Assembly: GCF_963678225.1 (NCBI RefSeq)
Contig: NZ_OY782763.1
Span: 186,001 to 250,000, forward strand
DNA: 64,000 bases
Source: an uncultured Cohaesibacter sp.
GTDB taxonomy: Bacteria > Pseudomonadota > Alphaproteobacteria > Rhizobiales > Cohaesibacteraceae
Direction: 5' to 3'
Part shown: positions 36,193 through 45,936 of the stretch, one piece after another
Layout: every line of letters begins with the position of its first letter
Position numbering within the stretch: position 1 is the stretch's first letter
Notes under the pieces: generated by a model
What the model was told of the DNA's origin: nothing
Databases searched by the model: none
Seen by the model: only the letters and a program-made list of their open reading frames with translations
Position numbers and translations under genes: made by a program

Positions 36193-37563
36193 TCAGACCA
36201 CCCCGAGGCTCTTGAGTTTGCGATGCAACGCGGACCGTTCCATACCGACAAATTCGGCTGTGCGCGAGACATTTCCGCCAAATCGCGCGATCTGTGCCTT
36301 GAGATATTCGCGCTCAAACACCTCTCGCGCCTTCTTGAGCGGCAGGGACATGATCTGCTCGCCAGCTTCCCCGCCTCCGGGAATGCTCGGCACAGTTTCC
36401 CCCACCTCATTGGGCAGAAGGTCTGCTGTAATCACCGCATTCTCGTCCCCTTTGGTCAGAATCAGCAGCCGTTCGATATTGTTTCGCAATTGCCGGATAT
36501 TCCCCGGCCAGTTATGCGCCTGCAAAATAGCCATCGCATCTTCGCCGATCTTGCGCGCAGGCAAGCCTGCAGTCGAGGAAAGCTGCTCCATGAAATGCAG
36601 CACAAGTTCGGGGATGTCTTCGCGTCGCTCTGCCAGAGGCGGCACGGCAAGAGGCACCACACTCAGACGATGGAAAAGATCTTCACGGAACACGCCTTCT
36701 GAAATAAGCCCTTCCATGTTACGCGACGTAGAAGAGATCACACGCACATCCACCTGAACCGGCTTGCTGCCCCCCACACGGATGAATTTGCCGGTGGTCA
36801 AAACCCGCGTCAGCTTGCTTTGCAGCTCATGAGGCAGATCGGAAATCTCCTCCAGATAAAGCGTGCCGCCGTGAGCCTCTTCCAAAGCCCCAACCTTGCG
36901 CTGGGTCGTGCCATCGGCCTCGGTGCCAAAAAGCTGAAATTCGAGATCATCCATAGCAAATTGTATGGAAGAAAAGATCACAAAGGGCGCTTCCGATCGA
37001 GGGGACTGCTGATGAATGCAACGGGCAACCAGCTCCTTTCCCGAACCGGATTGGCCCGAGATCAACACGCGACTATTGGTCGGACCGACGCGCTGGATCA
37101 TCTGGCGCAAATTGTTCATCGGACTGGACGAGCCGACGAGCTTTGTCTCCCCACCGCTGCGCGACTGAAGATCCTTGACCTTGCGCTTCAGGCTGGAGGC
37201 TTCCAGTGCCCGTTCGGCAACCAGAATAAGACGGTCGGCCTTGAAGGGCTTTTCAATAAAGTCATATGCCCCGCGTTTAATGGCAGCCACTGCTGTTTCG
37301 ACGCCACCATGACCGGAAATCATGACGACCGGCAATTCGGGATGCTTTTGCTTGATGACCGCCAACAATGCGAGCCCATCAAGGCGAGAGCCCTGCAGCC
37401 AGATATCAAGAAAGATAAGGGATGGTCGCCGCTGCTCGATCAGCTCCAGCGCCTCATCGCTGTGCGACGCCATACGCGTGTCATAGCCTTCATCTTCCAG
37501 AAGCCCTGCAACAAGCTCACGAATATCGACTTCGTCGTCGACTACGAGGATATCAGCCGCCAT
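36193..37563 (-). CDS. ntrX: Response regulator NtrX
   Basis: A 456-residue NtrC-like regulator: receiver domain (residues 1-120, phospho-acceptor Asp in LIFLDIWL), AAA+ domain with Walker A GQSGSGKE, and a C-terminal Fis-type helix-turn-helix (NVSRTAEFVGMERSALHRKLKSLGV). Where NtrC has GAFTGA the sequence reads QLFGTEADGTTQRKVGALEE, so the sigma-54 contact loop is missing, as known for NtrX in this class. It therefore likely works with sigma-70. It starts two bases after the ntrY stop. Confidence 0.94.
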   Translation of the reverse strand: MAADILVVDDEVDIRELVAGLLEDEGYDTRMASHSDEALELIEQRRPSLIFLDIWLQGSRLDGLALLAVIKQKHPELPVVMISGHGGVETAVAAIKRGAYDFIEKPFKADRLILVAERALEASSLKRKVKDLQSRSGGETKLVGSSSPMNNLRQMIQRVGPTNSRVLISGQSGSGKELVARCIHQQSPRSEAPFVIFSSIQFAMDDLEFQLFGTEADGTTQRKVGALEEAHGGTLYLEEISDLPHELQSKLTRVLTTGKFIRVGGSKPVQVDVRVISSTSRNMEGLISEGVFREDLFHRLSVVPLAVPPLAERREDIPELVLHFMEQLSSTAGLPARKIGEDAMAILQAHNWPGNIRQLRNNIERLLILTKGDENAVITADLLPNEVGETVPSIPGGGEAGEQIMSLPLKKAREVFEREYLKAQIARFGGNVSRTAEFVGMERSALHRKLKSLGVV

Positions 37564-37565
37564 CT

Positions 37566-39932
37566 TCAGACCTCCGTTTCACTATTTGATTGATCGGTCA
37601 GAGCCAAACCGGAATTGTGATTCTGTTCGGCCTTCCCATCGCCTTCCCCGGACGTATCTTGTTCTACCCCCTCTTTGGGAAGGCGTATTTCGATGCATGC
37701 GCCCTGCTCGAATTCAGACACTTCGCTGGCATCCCGCAGTTGAATGCCGCCGCCATGCTCACGCAAAATCTTACGAACAATAGCGAGCCCCAAACCACTG
37801 CCCTTTTCTCGGGTTGTCATATAGGGTTCAAGCAGACGCTGCCGGTTATTGGCCGGAAAACCGATGCCATTGTCTATAATCCGGACGCAATAATTCACGC
37901 CCTCTTCTTCCGCTCTGACGATCACCTGCCCGTCAATATCCTGCCGATCGTCCCGCCCGGCAATCGCTTCAGTGGCATTCTTGATGATATTGGCCATTGC
38001 CTGAGAAATAAGCCGATGATCAAAGGAAACCGGCATCTTTTCCGGGATATCGGTGTCGAATTTAATGTCATGGTTGGCCACCTCTATCAGGAAGACTGAT
38101 TCCTTGATGATCTCCGAAAGGTCCCCATGTTCGAACACCGGTTTAGGCATACGGGCAAAGGAGGAGAACTCATCGACCATGCGACCGATATCGCCCACCT
38201 GCCGGACAATAGTGTTGACACATTGTTCGAAGACCTTCTGGTCATCTTCGGCGATTTTCTTGCCATACCGTCTGCGCAATCGTTCTGCAGAAAGCTGAAT
38301 AGGCGTCAGCGGATTCTTGATTTCATGGGCAATACGGCGGGCCACATCAGCCCACGCGGCCGAGCGCTGCGCGCTAACCAGTTCGGTGATATCATCCAAG
38401 GTGACGACGTAAGAGTGGCTTTCGTCCTCATTGCTGCGTTCGAGGGTTACACGCACACGCAAAGCATATTCAATACCATTGCGCACCAGCGTAATCTGGC
38501 CTTCCTTGTGCGCCTCAGTCAGATTATCAGCTTCGTCCACCAGCGATGCGATTTCTGGCAATACATTATCAAGATCTTCACCCAGCAGATCCTTTTCTCT
38601 GAGACCAAGAATCTTCAAGACGGACGGGTTGGCAAGCGTAATCTCTCCGGTCTCATCAACACCGATTACCCCGGCGCTGACCCCCTGCAACATCGCCTCA
38701 GTAAAGCGCCGTCTGGCATCAATGGCATCGCGCGCAAGAATGAGTTCGTCCCGCTGGGATCGCAACTCGGTTGTCATCGTGTTGAAAGTTTCATTCAGAT
38801 TGCCAAAATCAGACGAACCCTTGTCCACCGGCAGGCGCACATAAAGATCCCCATGCCGAACACGCTCCGCCGCACCGATCAGCCGCCGAATGGGCGCGAC
38901 CAATCGGTTGGAAAACCCGATAGCAAACCAAGTTGTCGAGAGCAGCACAATCAACCCAGCGCCCGTGTAGAGCATAGCAAAGGCCGCCTGAATATTGGAT
39001 CGACTATCAAAGAAAGCTCGATATTCCTGCGCATTCTCCGAGGTCATCCGCAGGAAGTTAGACACAACAGGGTCAATTACACGCAAGACAAACAGATAGG
39101 CGTCGTTGAATTCCTCAAGCCGCGAAATACCGGCCACAAGGTTCGAGTCGCCCAACGCAATAAAGACAGGCTGACTGTGGGCCTGCTCCAGCAACTCCGG
39201 CCCGGGCATCTTGGGCACAGGCTGATCAAGTCTGCTAGGCGAGGCCATCAACTGTTCGCCAGATCCGCTGACCACAAAGGCCGCAGGAATGCCGCGAATG
39301 CGTGTCTGGCGCGAGAAGATGGCACGAAAGCGATCAGAATCGAGCAGGAAATATGGCTCGGCCTCATTCAGCGCCTGTGAAATACCCAGCAGTTCATTGC
39401 GCAATACGCGGGCATGTTCCTTGGTATAAGCGGAGGCCACCGTTTGCGAGCTATTGATAATCGCCTGCGTTCTAGAGGAAAACCAGCGATCGAGACCACG
39501 GTCCAGTGTAATGCTTGCAAAGATCGCAACAAGGATTGTTGGAACCGTTGCCACCAGAGCGAAAAGCCCCATGACGCGAATATGCAAACGGGCGCCAGCC
39601 CGTCCTTTTTTGCGCGCGCGCAATACCGCGCAGGCTTCCAGGAAGATGATCAGCGCTAGCATGAACAACAATACGCCGTTCACGATCATTGCTATCCGAA
39701 TGACATCGTCGGTCGGTTCGATCGATGTCAGTCCCAACAGGATGACGAAGGACGTCACTCCTGAAACGACCGAAAGCACAACGCTAATCAGTCCGAGATA
39801 ACGCAATCGGCTTCTTTTTTCTGGTTTCTCAGGGCCATATTTGGCCGCAGCTTCCTTGCCCCCGAGTTGATCAAGGCCGGTCGTCCGTTTGACGGACGCT
39901 TCAGACTCCGAAAGATATGACACGCGCAACAA
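37566..39932 (-). CDS. ntrY: Sensor histidine kinase NtrY
   Basis: A 788-residue membrane kinase: N-terminal transmembrane helices (about 45-130 and 325-345) around a periplasmic segment, HAMP (RRLIGAAERVRHGDLYVRLP), PAS, HisKA with the phospho-accepting His in RRIAHEIKNPLTPIQLSAERLRRRYG, and a GHKL ATPase (NIIKNATEAI, GSGLGLAIV). It senses redox or nitrogen state and phosphorylates NtrX. The annotated start is TTG; no ATG exists before the first membrane helix, so TTG or a nearby GTG must be used. Confidence 0.94.
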   Translation of the reverse strand: MLRVSYLSESEASVKRTTGLDQLGGKEAAAKYGPEKPEKRSRLRYLGLISVVLSVVSGVTSFVILLGLTSIEPTDDVIRIAMIVNGVLLFMLALIIFLEACAVLRARKKGRAGARLHIRVMGLFALVATVPTILVAIFASITLDRGLDRWFSSRTQAIINSSQTVASAYTKEHARVLRNELLGISQALNEAEPYFLLDSDRFRAIFSRQTRIRGIPAAFVVSGSGEQLMASPSRLDQPVPKMPGPELLEQAHSQPVFIALGDSNLVAGISRLEEFNDAYLFVLRVIDPVVSNFLRMTSENAQEYRAFFDSRSNIQAAFAMLYTGAGLIVLLSTTWFAIGFSNRLVAPIRRLIGAAERVRHGDLYVRLPVDKGSSDFGNLNETFNTMTTELRSQRDELILARDAIDARRRFTEAMLQGVSAGVIGVDETGEITLANPSVLKILGLREKDLLGEDLDNVLPEIASLVDEADNLTEAHKEGQITLVRNGIEYALRVRVTLERSNEDESHSYVVTLDDITELVSAQRSAAWADVARRIAHEIKNPLTPIQLSAERLRRRYGKKIAEDDQKVFEQCVNTIVRQVGDIGRMVDEFSSFARMPKPVFEHGDLSEIIKESVFLIEVANHDIKFDTDIPEKMPVSFDHRLISQAMANIIKNATEAIAGRDDRQDIDGQVIVRAEEEGVNYCVRIIDNGIGFPANNRQRLLEPYMTTREKGSGLGLAIVRKILREHGGGIQLRDASEVSEFEQGACIEIRLPKEGVEQDTSGEGDGKAEQNHNSGLALTDQSNSETEV

Positions 39933-40035
39933 ATCCTAGCAAAAAGAGCTATCCCAATAGAGGGAATCGCCCCTTCTATTCAATGCAATTGTTGCCTAAA
40001 TGTGACAGGTCTTTCAGAAACTGTCCATGCCAAAC

Positions 40036-40069
40036 GGCACCTCTGTGTCTAAAAAGCCACAGAGGTGCC
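40036..40069. repeat. Perfect 12-bp inverted repeat between ntrC and ntrY
   Basis: GGCACCTCTGTG (40036-40047) and CACAGAGGTGCC (40058-40069) are exact reverse complements with a 10-base loop. On the minus strand the loop itself contains TTTTTA, but no T-run follows the stem. It begins 23 bases after the ntrC stop. It may attenuate or stabilise the transcript between the two kinase-regulator pairs. Confidence 0.85.
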
Positions 40070-40091
40070 ATAAACGGCGGAATTCCGGTAG

Positions 40092-41525
40092 TCAAGCACC
40101 TCTGACCACCTGAATATCAAGATCCTTGATCTTTTTGCGCAGAGTGTTCCGGTTGAGCCCGAGCAACTCTGCTGTCTTGATCTGATTGCCCTTGGTGGCT
40201 GCAAGGGAAGCGCAAATCAGCGGATATTCGATTTCTCTGAGCAACCGGTGATAGAGCCCCGGAGGCGGCAGGCTGTCGCCAAACTCCTTGAATAGCTGTT
40301 CAAGATAGGACTCCATAGCCCCGGCCAGATTCTGAACCTTCTGCTCAGGCTGCACATCCGTCGTCAGACTGATCTGATTGAGCTCATTCTCAATCTGATT
40401 GGCCGTGATCGTATCCTGCGGATAGAGCGCAGCGAGACGACGCACGAGGTTTTCCAACTCACGCACGTTGCCCGGCCAGCGATAGCGCAGCATCACATCC
40501 AGAGCATCTGGCTGGATCTGTTTCACCGGCAAGCCTTCACGCTCACCAAGCGCAAAAAAGTGACGCACCAGATCCTTGATGTCTTCGGCACGCTCCCTCA
40601 ACGGAGGAAGACGCATCGGCACGACATTAAGCCGGAAGAACAAATCTTCGCGGAAGAGGCCCTGATGGATGAGAGACTGCAAGTCCTTATTGGTCGCCGC
40701 GACGATACGTACGTTCGTCTTGATCGGCGTACGTCCACCAACAGTGGTATATTCCCCCTGCTGCAAAACACGCAGCAAACGCGTCTGCGCCTCCATCGGC
40801 ATATCACCGATTTCGTCGAGGAACAGCGTGCCGCCTTCGGCCATTTCAAACTTGCCTGCCGAGCGCCCATGCGCACCGGTGAAGGAGCCCTTCTCGTGGC
40901 CGAACAGTTCGGATTCAATTAGATCTTTCGGGATGGCCGCCATATTGATGGCGACAAACGGGCCCTTGCGGCGCTTGCCATAATCATGCAAAGCCCGCGC
41001 TACGAGTTCCTTGCCGGTACCGCTCTCGCCCGTAATCATGACCGTGAGGTCATTCTGCATCAGACGCGCCAACATGCGGTAGATATCCTGCATGGCGGCA
41101 GACCGACCGATCAGCGGAATATCCGTTCCGTCATCATCCGAAGGCTGAAGACTAGGTCTTGGCTCGGAAAGAGCACGACCGGCAATATTGATCAGCTCCT
41201 TGAGGTCAAAGGGCTTTGGCAGATACTCATAGGCGCCCCGTTCAGATGCCTTGATCGCCGTCATGAAAGTATTTTGCGCACTCATGACGATGACCGGCAA
41301 ATGAGGCCGAGCCTTCTTGATACGCGGTAGAACATCAAAAATATTCTCGTCCGGCATCACGACGTCGGTAATGACCAGATCGCCTTCCCCTTGCGAAATC
41401 CAACTCCACAAGGTGGTGGCGTTCGAAGTCAGACGCACGGTGTATCCGGCACGAGACAGCGCCTGATTCAGCACCGTACGAATGGCGGTATCATCATCTG
41501 CAAGCAGGATTGTCCCTTTTGGCAT
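40092..41525 (-). CDS. ntrC: Nitrogen response regulator NtrC
   Basis: A 477-residue sigma-54 activator: receiver (Asp in [11 protein letters not shown]), AAA+ domain with Walker A GESGTGKE, the sigma-54 loop GSFTGA (in [13 protein letters not shown]), Walker [14 protein letters not shown], and a Fis-type DNA-binding helix-turn-helix ([22 protein letters not shown]). It is phosphorylated by NtrB under nitrogen limitation. It starts 14 bases after the ntrB stop. Confidence 0.97.
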   Translation of the reverse strand: MPKGTILLADDDTAIRTVLNQALSRAGYTVRLTSNATTLWSWISQGEGDLVITDVVMPDENIFDVLPRIKKARPHLPVIVMSAQNTFMTAIKASERGAYEYLPKPFDLKELINIAGRALSEPRPSLQPSDDDGTDIPLIGRSAAMQDIYRMLARLMQNDLTVMITGESGTGKELVARALHDYGKRRKGPFVAINMAAIPKDLIESELFGHEKGSFTGAHGRSAGKFEMAEGGTLFLDEIGDMPMEAQTRLLRVLQQGEYTTVGGRTPIKTNVRIVAATNKDLQSLIHQGLFREDLFFRLNVVPMRLPPLRERAEDIKDLVRHFFALGEREGLPVKQIQPDALDVMLRYRWPGNVRELENLVRRLAALYPQDTITANQIENELNQISLTTDVQPEQKVQNLAGAMESYLEQLFKEFGDSLPPPGLYHRLLREIEYPLICASLAATKGNQIKTAELLGLNRNTLRKKIKDLDIQVVRGA

Positions 41526-41539
41526 AGTGGTCCGAACTC

Positions 41540-42649
41540 CTATATCTGATCCGAAGTGCTGGTGGGCAGCATCACCCGGAAAATGGTCTGGCGACCAGAC
41601 CCGTCAAACTCAATGACGCCGCCATGGTCCCCGATAATTTTGGCAACCAGCGCGAGCCCGAGGCCGGACCCGTTGGTTTTAGACGTCACGAACGGATCAA
41701 ACAGACAATCCTCAAGTTCCTTGGGAATGCCCGGTCCGTTGTCTTTTACGCAAATTTCAAGAGGCAGTGAGGTTTTCTCGCTCGAACCGGCCACCTGAAT
41801 ACGGATGCCTGGCCGGAACGCTGTCGTCAAAACGATCTCAGGGTCGGGCACCTCAATAACAGCCTCAGACGCATTCTTGACCAGGTTCAGGAACACCTGA
41901 ACCAATTGGTCCTGATTGGCAAAAACATGCGGCAAGGAGGGGTCATACTCTTCGAGGATGCGAATCCGATCGCCAAACTCAGCCTGTGCCAGCTGTTTGA
42001 CCCGATCCAGCACCACATGGATATTAACGGCCTCACGCTCTACCGGCCGCTGATCAGAGAAGACTTCCATCCGGTCAATCAACCTGACGATCCGGTCAGT
42101 TTCCTGCGTGATCAACTGCGTAAGCGCGCGATCTTCATCCGAGACGGAGCTTTCCAGCAACTGAGCGGCCCCCCGAATACCCGAGAGCGGATTCTTCACT
42201 TCATGCCCAAGCATGGAAGCCAGCCCTGTCACCGAACGAGCCGCATCGCGATGGGTCAATTGACGGTCCATCTTGTCAGCTATGGAGCGCTCTTGCAGCA
42301 TTACGGTCACGAACCCGGTCATGTCAGGTACTGGCGCGGCGTAAACATCAACGACCTTCTCGACCCCAATACGCGGGTTGGAAATATCAATACGATATTC
42401 ATTCACCGGCGCAAGCCGATCTCTTGCCTGATCGACAAGGGCCAGAACCGGACTGCCAAAGGGCAACAATTCAGCAAGCTTCTGCTTGCGCAAATGAGAC
42501 GCGCTTGACTGGAAGAAGAACTGCGCCATATCATTTGCCGCAGCAACGAACCCCTCCTCATCGACCATCACGACCGGATGCGGCAAGGAACTCATCATTG
42601 CCTGATAGGGGTTGCTCGCCAAGCTGCCACCTTTTTTGCTTTCAATCAT
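41540..42649 (-). CDS. ntrB: Nitrogen regulation sensor kinase NtrB
   Basis: A 369-residue soluble kinase: PAS domain (residues 15-130), HisKA with [24 protein letters not shown], and an ATPase domain ([31 protein letters not shown]). It is controlled by PII proteins and acts on NtrC. Its ATG overlaps the dusB stop by four bases (ATGA), so it is translationally coupled. Confidence 0.96.
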   Translation of the reverse strand: MIESKKGGSLASNPYQAMMSSLPHPVVMVDEEGFVAAANDMAQFFFQSSASHLRKQKLAELLPFGSPVLALVDQARDRLAPVNEYRIDISNPRIGVEKVVDVYAAPVPDMTGFVTVMLQERSIADKMDRQLTHRDAARSVTGLASMLGHEVKNPLSGIRGAAQLLESSVSDEDRALTQLITQETDRIVRLIDRMEVFSDQRPVEREAVNIHVVLDRVKQLAQAEFGDRIRILEEYDPSLPHVFANQDQLVQVFLNLVKNASEAVIEVPDPEIVLTTAFRPGIRIQVAGSSEKTSLPLEICVKDNGPGIPKELEDCLFDPFVTSKTNGSGLGLALVAKIIGDHGGVIEFDGSGRQTIFRVMLPTSTSDQI

Positions 42650-43683
42650 GCTACGTGCCTCTCCGCAGCAACGCTGAAAAACTCGCGCAGCGCAATGCGC
42701 ACAGTCTCTGGGTCTTCTGCGGTTAAAATTACTTTTCTAAGATTTGATAGTTCGGATGAATTGGAAACGGATGCCTGCAAAACCCCATCCATATACCAGC
42801 CAAGATGCTTGCGAGCGCATCTAACCCCGACAATATCGGGATAATAGTCGATCATGGCGTCATAATGCTCAAGTACGAGTGCCAGCAGATCCGCCCCGGC
42901 GGGTTCGTCCAGATACGCCCCCGCTGCAAAATAATGCGCTATGAACCCTGGTAACCATGGGCGACCATAAGCACCGCGACCGATCATGACCCCATCCGCG
43001 CCCGATTGTTCAAGGCAGGTGACAGCATCATCTTCACTCAATACATCACCATTGGCAATCAGCGGCACAGACACGACATCAGCAACCACCTTAATAGCCC
43101 GCCAATCCGCGTTGCCTTTGTAAAACTGATTGCGCGTGCGCCCATGCACGGTCACCATGGAAACACCGCTTTCCTCAGCCCGCCTGGCCAGTTCAGCTGC
43201 ATTGTGACTGTCATCATCCCAGCCCAGCCGCATCTTGACGGTAACCGGTACAGAGACGGCGCCAACCACCGCGTCAATCAAATGCAAGGCCTGATCTAGA
43301 TCACGCATCAAAGCAGAACCGGAATAACCGGAAATGACCTTCTTGGCTGGACAGCCCATATTGATATCGATGAGCGCCGCCCCAGCCCCCTCAGACAGAC
43401 GCGCAGCTTCGGCCATCCATTCGGCCTGATTACCCGCGAGCTGTACAGCATGCACATCCACACCCTGCCCTTCGGCCCTCAGGCGCATTTCTTCCTTACC
43501 AACAGCAAAGGCCTTGCTGGCCACCATCTCGGAAATAACGAGCCCTGCTCCGAACCGTTTGGCGAGCATGCGGAAAGGCAGATCCGTTATCCCCGACATT
43601 GGCGCAAGAAACACGCCGTTCGGCAACGAAACGGACCCTACAGTCAAGCTGTTTCCAGCCTTATGAAATGGAAGCGATGGCAT
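42646..43683 (-). CDS. dusB: tRNA-dihydrouridine synthase DusB (NifR3)
   Basis: About 345 residues from ATG 43683; a TTG at 43701 is an alternative. FMN-binding TIM barrel with [15 protein letters not shown], the catalytic-Cys motif [25 protein letters not shown] and [11 protein letters not shown]. It reduces uridines in the tRNA D-loop. It heads the dusB-ntrB-ntrC operon, as nifR3 does in other alphaproteobacteria. Confidence 0.94.
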   Translation of the reverse strand: MPSLPFHKAGNSLTVGSVSLPNGVFLAPMSGITDLPFRMLAKRFGAGLVISEMVASKAFAVGKEEMRLRAEGQGVDVHAVQLAGNQAEWMAEAARLSEGAGAALIDINMGCPAKKVISGYSGSALMRDLDQALHLIDAVVGAVSVPVTVKMRLGWDDDSHNAAELARRAEESGVSMVTVHGRTRNQFYKGNADWRAIKVVADVVSVPLIANGDVLSEDDAVTCLEQSGADGVMIGRGAYGRPWLPGFIAHYFAAGAYLDEPAGADLLALVLEHYDAMIDYYPDIVGVRCARKHLGWYMDGVLQASVSNSSELSNLRKVILTAEDPETVRIALREFFSVAAERHVA

Positions 43684-43989
43684 AAAGAGATCAGCTTTCA
43701 AAACTCACAACAGTAGACAGTATATCTGTGCCTAATAAATGTGCAAGCAAATTCGCTGATCAATTTTTGATCATTAACACCCTAAGTGAACAAGCAACCC
43801 AAAGATCACTTGACCGCAGCTTCTTTTTCATGAAAAGCCTTACAGCGAACGGGCGCAAATCCATTATTGCAACAATCCATCGGGCATTGCAAAAAGAAAC
43901 AAGCGCATGCGCCCGATATCACCCGAGTTTTCTCGCTTTTGGCGAATCAAAGCACTGCACGCACGTGACCGATCAGGAAACCAAGACAA
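43684..43989. other. Divergent promoter region between dusB and ispDF
   Basis: 306 bases without a supported gene, between two divergent starts. An in-frame ATG set upstream of ispDF in another frame (from 43728) shows no coding character. Promoters for both directions are presumably here, but I could not pick out a convincing pair. Confidence 0.4.
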
Positions 43990-45216
43990 ATGACATGCGC
44001 CGCCATAATCGTTGCCGCAGGATCAGGCAGTCGCGCAAGACGCGCATCCGACACCGTCGCCAAACAATATCTCGAAATTGGTGGCAAAGCGGTTCTGCTC
44101 AGAACACTGGAACAATTTCTCGCCAACGAAAAGGTTGATCGAATTCAGGTCGTCATCGGCCCGCAAGACAACGATCAATACAATGAAGCGATCGCACCAA
44201 CCTTGACCGGTCAGTTGGCCGGACAGGCCAAAGCCAAGCTGCTCCCCCCCGTTCACGGCGGCGACACCCGTCAGATTTCAGTCCTAAATGGCCTTAAGGC
44301 AATCGAGGCGGAGCATCCAAAGCACGTTCTGATCCACGATGCAGCCCGCCCCTTCATCACCGACACCATTCTGGCGCGCTGTTTTGAAAGCCTCAAAGAT
44401 CACAAAGCCTGCCTCGTCGCCACTCCCGTTACGGATACTATCAAGAAAGTCGATGCCAAAGGTGCGATTCTGGAAACCGTTGATCGCAGCACGCTCTGGT
44501 CTGCACAAACGCCACAAGCCTTTGATTATGCCTTTATCCTGAACGCACATAAAAAGGCTTTCGCCCAAACGCTCCACGCATTCACCGACGATGCCTCAGT
44601 AGCAGAATGGGTTGGCGAGCCCGTCCATATTGTCGAAGGCAGCCCCTCCAATCGTAAGCTAACCAGTCAGGAAGATCTCACCATGGCTGAAACCATGATC
44701 AATCCAACAGGCCCGCGCCCGCTGACAGACATCAGAGTTGGCACCGGCTATGATGTTCATGCCTTTGATGAAGGAGATGCGGTTATCATCGGTGGCGTCC
44801 CCATTCCCCATACGCACAAGCTCAAAGGACATTCCGACGCCGACGTGGGACTGCACGCCATTACAGACGCAATACTTGGTGCCATCGCCGACGGCGACAT
44901 AGGCACACATTTTCCGCCCTCTGATCCGCAATGGAAAGGAGCCGCCTCGGATTTATTCTTGAAAGACGCCGTGCGGCGCGTAGAAGAGCGCGGCGGAAAG
45001 CTTTCCTGCATCGACATGACCATCATCTGCGAAGCCCCCAAAATCGGGCCGCACAGGCCGGACATGCGCGCAGCAATCGCCCAAATCTGCCAGATTTCCG
45101 TTGATCGCGTCAGCGTCAAGGCAACCACATCCGAGCGCCTGGGCTTTACGGGTCGCAAAGAAGGCATTGCTGCACTTGCTACCGCCACGGTACGCTTGCC
45201 TGAAAAAGAAGACTGA
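43990..45216 (+). CDS. ispDF: Bifunctional IspD-IspF enzyme of the MEP isoprenoid pathway
   Basis: A 408-residue fusion. Residues 1-230 form the CTP:2-C-methyl-D-erythritol 4-phosphate cytidylyltransferase (AAIIVAAGSGSRA, HDAARPFI, TPQAFDY). Residues 245-408 form 2-C-methyl-D-erythritol 2,4-cyclodiphosphate synthase (GTGYDVHAFDEGD, HSDADVGLHAITDAILGA, KATTSERLGFTGRKEGIAALA), with Asp/His zinc ligands in DVH. It catalyses two non-adjacent steps of isoprenoid synthesis. The fusion is common in alphaproteobacteria. pncC follows in the same direction. Confidence 0.96.
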   Translation: MTCAAIIVAAGSGSRARRASDTVAKQYLEIGGKAVLLRTLEQFLANEKVDRIQVVIGPQDNDQYNEAIAPTLTGQLAGQAKAKLLPPVHGGDTRQISVLNGLKAIEAEHPKHVLIHDAARPFITDTILARCFESLKDHKACLVATPVTDTIKKVDAKGAILETVDRSTLWSAQTPQAFDYAFILNAHKKAFAQTLHAFTDDASVAEWVGEPVHIVEGSPSNRKLTSQEDLTMAETMINPTGPRPLTDIRVGTGYDVHAFDEGDAVIIGGVPIPHTHKLKGHSDADVGLHAITDAILGAIADGDIGTHFPPSDPQWKGAASDLFLKDAVRRVEERGGKLSCIDMTIICEAPKIGPHRPDMRAAIAQICQISVDRVSVKATTSERLGFTGRKEGIAALATATVRLPEKED

Positions 45217-45322
45217 TTGTCACACTGACGAACCGCCCATCAAACTGGCACAATTGAAGATCCGGGCAAGAGCACGCCTTGGCGACAGCCCCTGAATGCC
45301 CTTCTTCAGGAAAGGATCAAAC

Positions 45323-45841
45323 ATGTATGTGACCATGGACACGATTGAACTGGCCAATCAGGTTTTGGAAATCGCTAGAGAACATAACTACAAGCTGGCC
45401 ACAGCAGAATCCTGCACCTCCGGGATGATTAGCGCGACCCTGACCGAAATTCCTGGCGCATCGGTTTCCTTTGACCGCGGCTTTGCCACCTATTCCAACG
45501 AAGCAAAATCAGAAGTCCTCGGCGTACCATCCGAAATGATTGCAGACTTTGGCGCCGTGAGCGAGGAAGTGGCCCGCGCCATGGCTGACGGCGCTCTTGC
45601 GCACTCTAACGCAGACTTCGCTGTATCCGTCACCGGCATCGCCGGCCCCGGAGGAGGCACACAAGAAAAGCCCGTAGGTTTGGTTCATTTTGCCGTATCG
45701 TCCAAACAATACACTCAAAGCCACAGCAAGAAAATCTTCGCCGCGATGGATCGCGAGAATGTTCGCGCAGCAACGGTCGAACACGCCATGATCATGCTAA
45801 TCGAAGCCATGACACAGAAACATTTCATTTCAACTGAATAG
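45323..45841 (+). CDS. pncC: Nicotinamide-nucleotide amidase (CinA C-terminal family, PncC)
   Basis: 172 residues from ATG 45323, chosen because AGGAAAGGA lies at the right distance; an ATG at 45296 lacks one. It is the stand-alone CinA C-terminal domain: KLATAESCTSGMISATLTEIPGAS, GFATYSNEAK and SVTGIAGPGGGTQEKPVG. It deamidates NMN to NaMN in pyridine nucleotide recycling. No CinA N-terminal domain is attached. It lies downstream of ispDF, as in many rhizobia. Confidence 0.92.
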   Translation: MYVTMDTIELANQVLEIAREHNYKLATAESCTSGMISATLTEIPGASVSFDRGFATYSNEAKSEVLGVPSEMIADFGAVSEEVARAMADGALAHSNADFAVSVTGIAGPGGGTQEKPVGLVHFAVSSKQYTQSHSKKIFAAMDRENVRAATVEHAMIMLIEAMTQKHFISTE

Positions 45842-45866
45842 ATTTTATTTCATTTACAACAAAACA

Positions 45867-45894
45867 AAAGCCACCCTCTCTTGAGGGCAGCTTT
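45867..45894. terminator. Bidirectional terminator between pncC and the LytM gene
   Basis: AAAGC-CA-CCCTC and GAGGG-CA-GCTTT pair around TCTT (one internal mismatch), with A-rich and T-rich flanks. It separates two converging genes. Confidence 0.8.
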
Positions 45895-45936
45895 CATTAC
45901 AATTCTCGTTTTGCCTTTCACGAAAGAGCAAGTTAT

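Noticed and set aside
36193-37563. NtrX considered as a sigma-54 activator
   Set aside because: The GAFTGA loop needed for sigma-54 contact is absent, as is known for this family.
38127-39380. 417-codon plus-strand frame opposite ntrY
   Set aside because: Antisense shadow; ntrY has all expected kinase domains in the other direction.
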